From Lachnoclostridium sp. UBA7215 (GTDB taxonomy: Bacteria; Bacillota; Clostridia; Lachnospirales; Lachnospiraceae), in the NCBI GenBank assembly GCA_002490465.1, contig DKUB01000022.1, forward strand, positions 1 to 26,773: DNA of 26,773 nucleotides. Reading direction: 5' to 3'. A model generated the notes under the pieces. That model had not been told where the DNA came from, ran no database searches, and was given only the letters and a program-made list of their open reading frames with translations. Both the position numbers and the translations under genes were made by a program. Positions 25,022 to 26,773 of this stretch are shown here, piece by piece; the stretch's first letter is position 1, and every line of letters starts with the position of its first letter.

Positions 25022-25154
25022 GTATTACCTCCTGTTTTGCAATTCTCAGCATCAGCCGGGGGCAAAATACCTTTTGACCCCAACATTTATTTTTATATAT
25101 GTGACGTATCAACTTTATCATGTTTTCTGCGTAAATGCAACCGGAAAAGTGGAT

Positions 25155-26298
25155 TTACTCATCCGCCGTTTTTATCTGCAGCATGTTCTTCATCTGCCTT
25201 TTTGTCATCCCAATACTTTCCAAAGCAGCAAATTCCTTAGAGCGGTTCAGCCTGCGTTTCCAGCCCTTTCAAATCCTGATAAGTCTCCCGCTTGGAATCA
25301 TGTGATATGATTTTCTTTTTATCAGCCAATACCGCTTTCACTTGTTCTTCTGTCTCTTCTGAATATGCTTCTTCATATTTTACTTCAATCAACTCCACAT
25401 TTATATGTTCAAAGCCCTCTCTGTCTACACTAATGAAACCGGTTTGATACAGGGAAGACTTTTTCGGGTTTTTCTTATATTCCTCTATATCTTCCTTGTA
25501 GTCCTCCGGAGCATACACCCATAGTCTCGCTGAAACTATTTCGTAAGACTCAAATTCCTGATTTACCAGTATCAGTACATGAGGAATAATTTTTCTTGTT
25601 ATTTCTGCCGCCAAAATAAGGCCTGTAGGGATTCCGGTTACCGAATTTATAAATATCTGATGCCATACAACTCTGCGCAGCTGAGTTGTCGTTATGCCGA
25701 TTGTTTTCAGCTGCCCATAATACCGGATATCTTTTGATACTGAAATATACATTGTATTGTAGATAAAAAGATAGCCGCTGACTAACACCATCAATAGAAT
25801 ACCCACCAATACAAACATCATTTTAATAAATTGTGCAATGACTTCTTCATTCCCTATTAACAACTGGTCTGAACCAAGCCCTATCTCCTCTTGCATGGCA
25901 AGCAGGTCATCTTCCGAGTATAAAGAGTTTTTCAAAGAAATTTTCATCCCCACTACAGTTTTTTTATCCCCACAGCATCAAGGAAATGTTTGGACAGCAT
26001 TATCTCGTTTTCCAACTGCGGATATGTCCCGCTATACTGTTCAATGGCCGGTACCGTCTGTTTTTTTCGCCTGCTCCGTGGTCGGCTCTGTCAGTTCTAT
26101 ATCATAATCCATCCCCTCCATACGCCGCTGCCGTTCGGAAATCGTGTTCCAATAGCCCACGCCTATTCCTATTACTACAGCAATCATGAATGTTGTGAGC
26201 ATAATGGCAAATATGGAAATAATATTTCTTTTCCAATGCGCCTTATATGTAGTTTTCGCCACTTCATTTACAACCTGTTTGTTTTTGATTTTGAACAT
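25155..26298 (-). pseudogene. Decayed FtsX-type ABC transporter permease
   Basis: Three pieces of one permease lie in different frames. Piece one (26298-26041; AAGGAGG before its ATG) has the cytoplasmic start MFKIKNKQVVNEVAKTTYK, a membrane helix, and TTEQAKK, then shifts frame. Piece two, YPQLENEIMLSKHFLDAVGI (in the 26040-25955 gap), shifts again at an A7 run into 25953-25237, which has a membrane pair and KDIRYYGQLKTIGITTTQLRR. Piece three, KEFAALESIGMTKRQMKNML (25237-25155), is the second permease repeat in yet another frame. Most of the first extracellular domain and the C-terminal helices are missing. Intact relatives are about 650-900 aa and pair with an ATPase; none is present here. 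Confidence 0.75.
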
Positions 26299-26319
26299 CT
26301 GCCACTCCTCCTTCACAGA

Positions 26320-26773
26320 TAGAATAGCATAGTATTCTTACTCAATTCTTTCTTAAAAGTGACAGTTTTGAAAGGTTGGGGGAGATTGGTATCAATTTTG
26401 TTTTTTTATCAGAATTTGTTGTATGTTTTTAGATGCCCTTGTTTTGAGCGGTTAGATGGAATTGGTTTCGCTATTTAAGAAACCATCTCACAATAATAAA
26501 ATAGGTGAAAAATTTTAAAATATAAGCGCCTCTCCAAACTATTAATCATCGACCTCTTCATCCATTCCTGCATGATCAAATATGGTATCGCCTTCACATA
26601 ATATCTCCGTAGATTTTGCATCCATAAAATGTACTTATCATCGCTGTCATCATTGTCTCTCCCCCGAACCGAAAAAGCGTTCTTCCCCAATAGGCCATCT
26701 TCCGTTAATTGCCATATCCTCATTATTGCCAGCAAGAACAATTATTCTATCGTAAACGTCAAACCACTCGCCT
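26320..26773. other. Region without a firmly supported gene
   Basis: About 450 bp. On the minus strand from the window edge to 26651 an open frame ends ...EWFDVYDRIIVLAGNNEDMAI...FFGSGERQ and stops at TGATGA; this may be the C-terminus of a gene beyond the window. It is followed by short frames (for example one starting at the ATG overlapping those stops, and one giving a tail EGDTIFDHAGMDEEVDD) and a longer frame at 26475-26741 that looks like a shadow. I recognise none of them. The stretch nearest the permease (26320-26470) is A/T-rich with nothing evident. Confidence 0.35.

Noticed and set aside
26590..26660. Resemblance of a 19-aa frame (ISTFYGCKIYG) to the start of DUF4160 toxin-like proteins
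   Set aside because: Too short and followed at once by a stop; the match is only a few residues.
26475..26741. 88-aa minus-strand frame near the right edge
   Set aside because: It overlaps another frame that reads more like protein (EWFDVYDRIIVLAG), and I recognise no family in it.

Overview
The window looks like a chromosome segment from a Gram-positive, spore-lineage Clostridia member, most likely Lachnospiraceae. This rests on GGAGG-type ribosome sites, a BspA-type leucine-rich-repeat secreted protein, a heterodimeric ABC exporter, a DUF1292 protein, a clostridial Csp-type subtilisin next to a ClpX paralogue, and tandem large serine recombinases. The genus cannot be fixed from the sequence alone.

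Layout. At the left edge lie tRNA-Gly(TCC), cut by the window start, and tRNA-Pro(TGG), both on the minus strand and driven by a consensus promoter at 280-308. A secreted LRR/Ig-like protein follows on the plus strand (422-1741). Next, on the minus strand, come hisC and two ABC exporter half-transporters (6458 down to 1792); hisC has its own TTGACA-17-TACATT promoter. Further right, also on the minus strand, are htrA and a clpX paralogue (22006 to 18954), directly followed by the start of a subtilisin-like Csp gene. Beyond htrA are a divergent polyprenyl glycosylphosphotransferase gene (plus), then GNAT, Nudix and DUF1292 genes (minus), a decayed FtsX-type permease, and about 450 bp of uncertain or decayed sequence.

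Central result. The csp-like gene is cut in two by a mobile element of about 10.76 kb (7874-18634). The N-terminal 105 codons end at 18635, inside the codon after catalytic Asp-Thr; the remaining 443 codons resume at 7870. Removing the element at a 2-bp GG core restores one 549-aa open frame with D-T-G-I-D-Y intact. The deduced attP is symmetric: 12 nt, GG, 12 nt, with TTAACA and TGTTAA at the outer ends. The left half of the element carries three tandem large serine recombinase genes and a small protein gene (minus). The right half is a five-gene plus-strand operon with its own promoter (TTGAGT-17-TATAAT).

Cargo. The five genes match, in order, the poorly understood families known from Salmonella as STM4015 (repeat protein), STM4014 (ATP-grasp), STM4013 (alkaline-phosphatase-superfamily hydrolase), STM4012 (HemW-like radical SAM) and STM4011 (radical SAM). 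The last is fused here to a Cof-type HAD phosphatase domain. The set looks like a modification pathway (ligase, two radical SAM enzymes, two hydrolases, a repeat scaffold) with no assigned product, riding on a serine-integrase element inside a germination-type protease gene. Whether excision is developmentally timed, as for skin-like elements in sporulation genes, is a testable hypothesis only.
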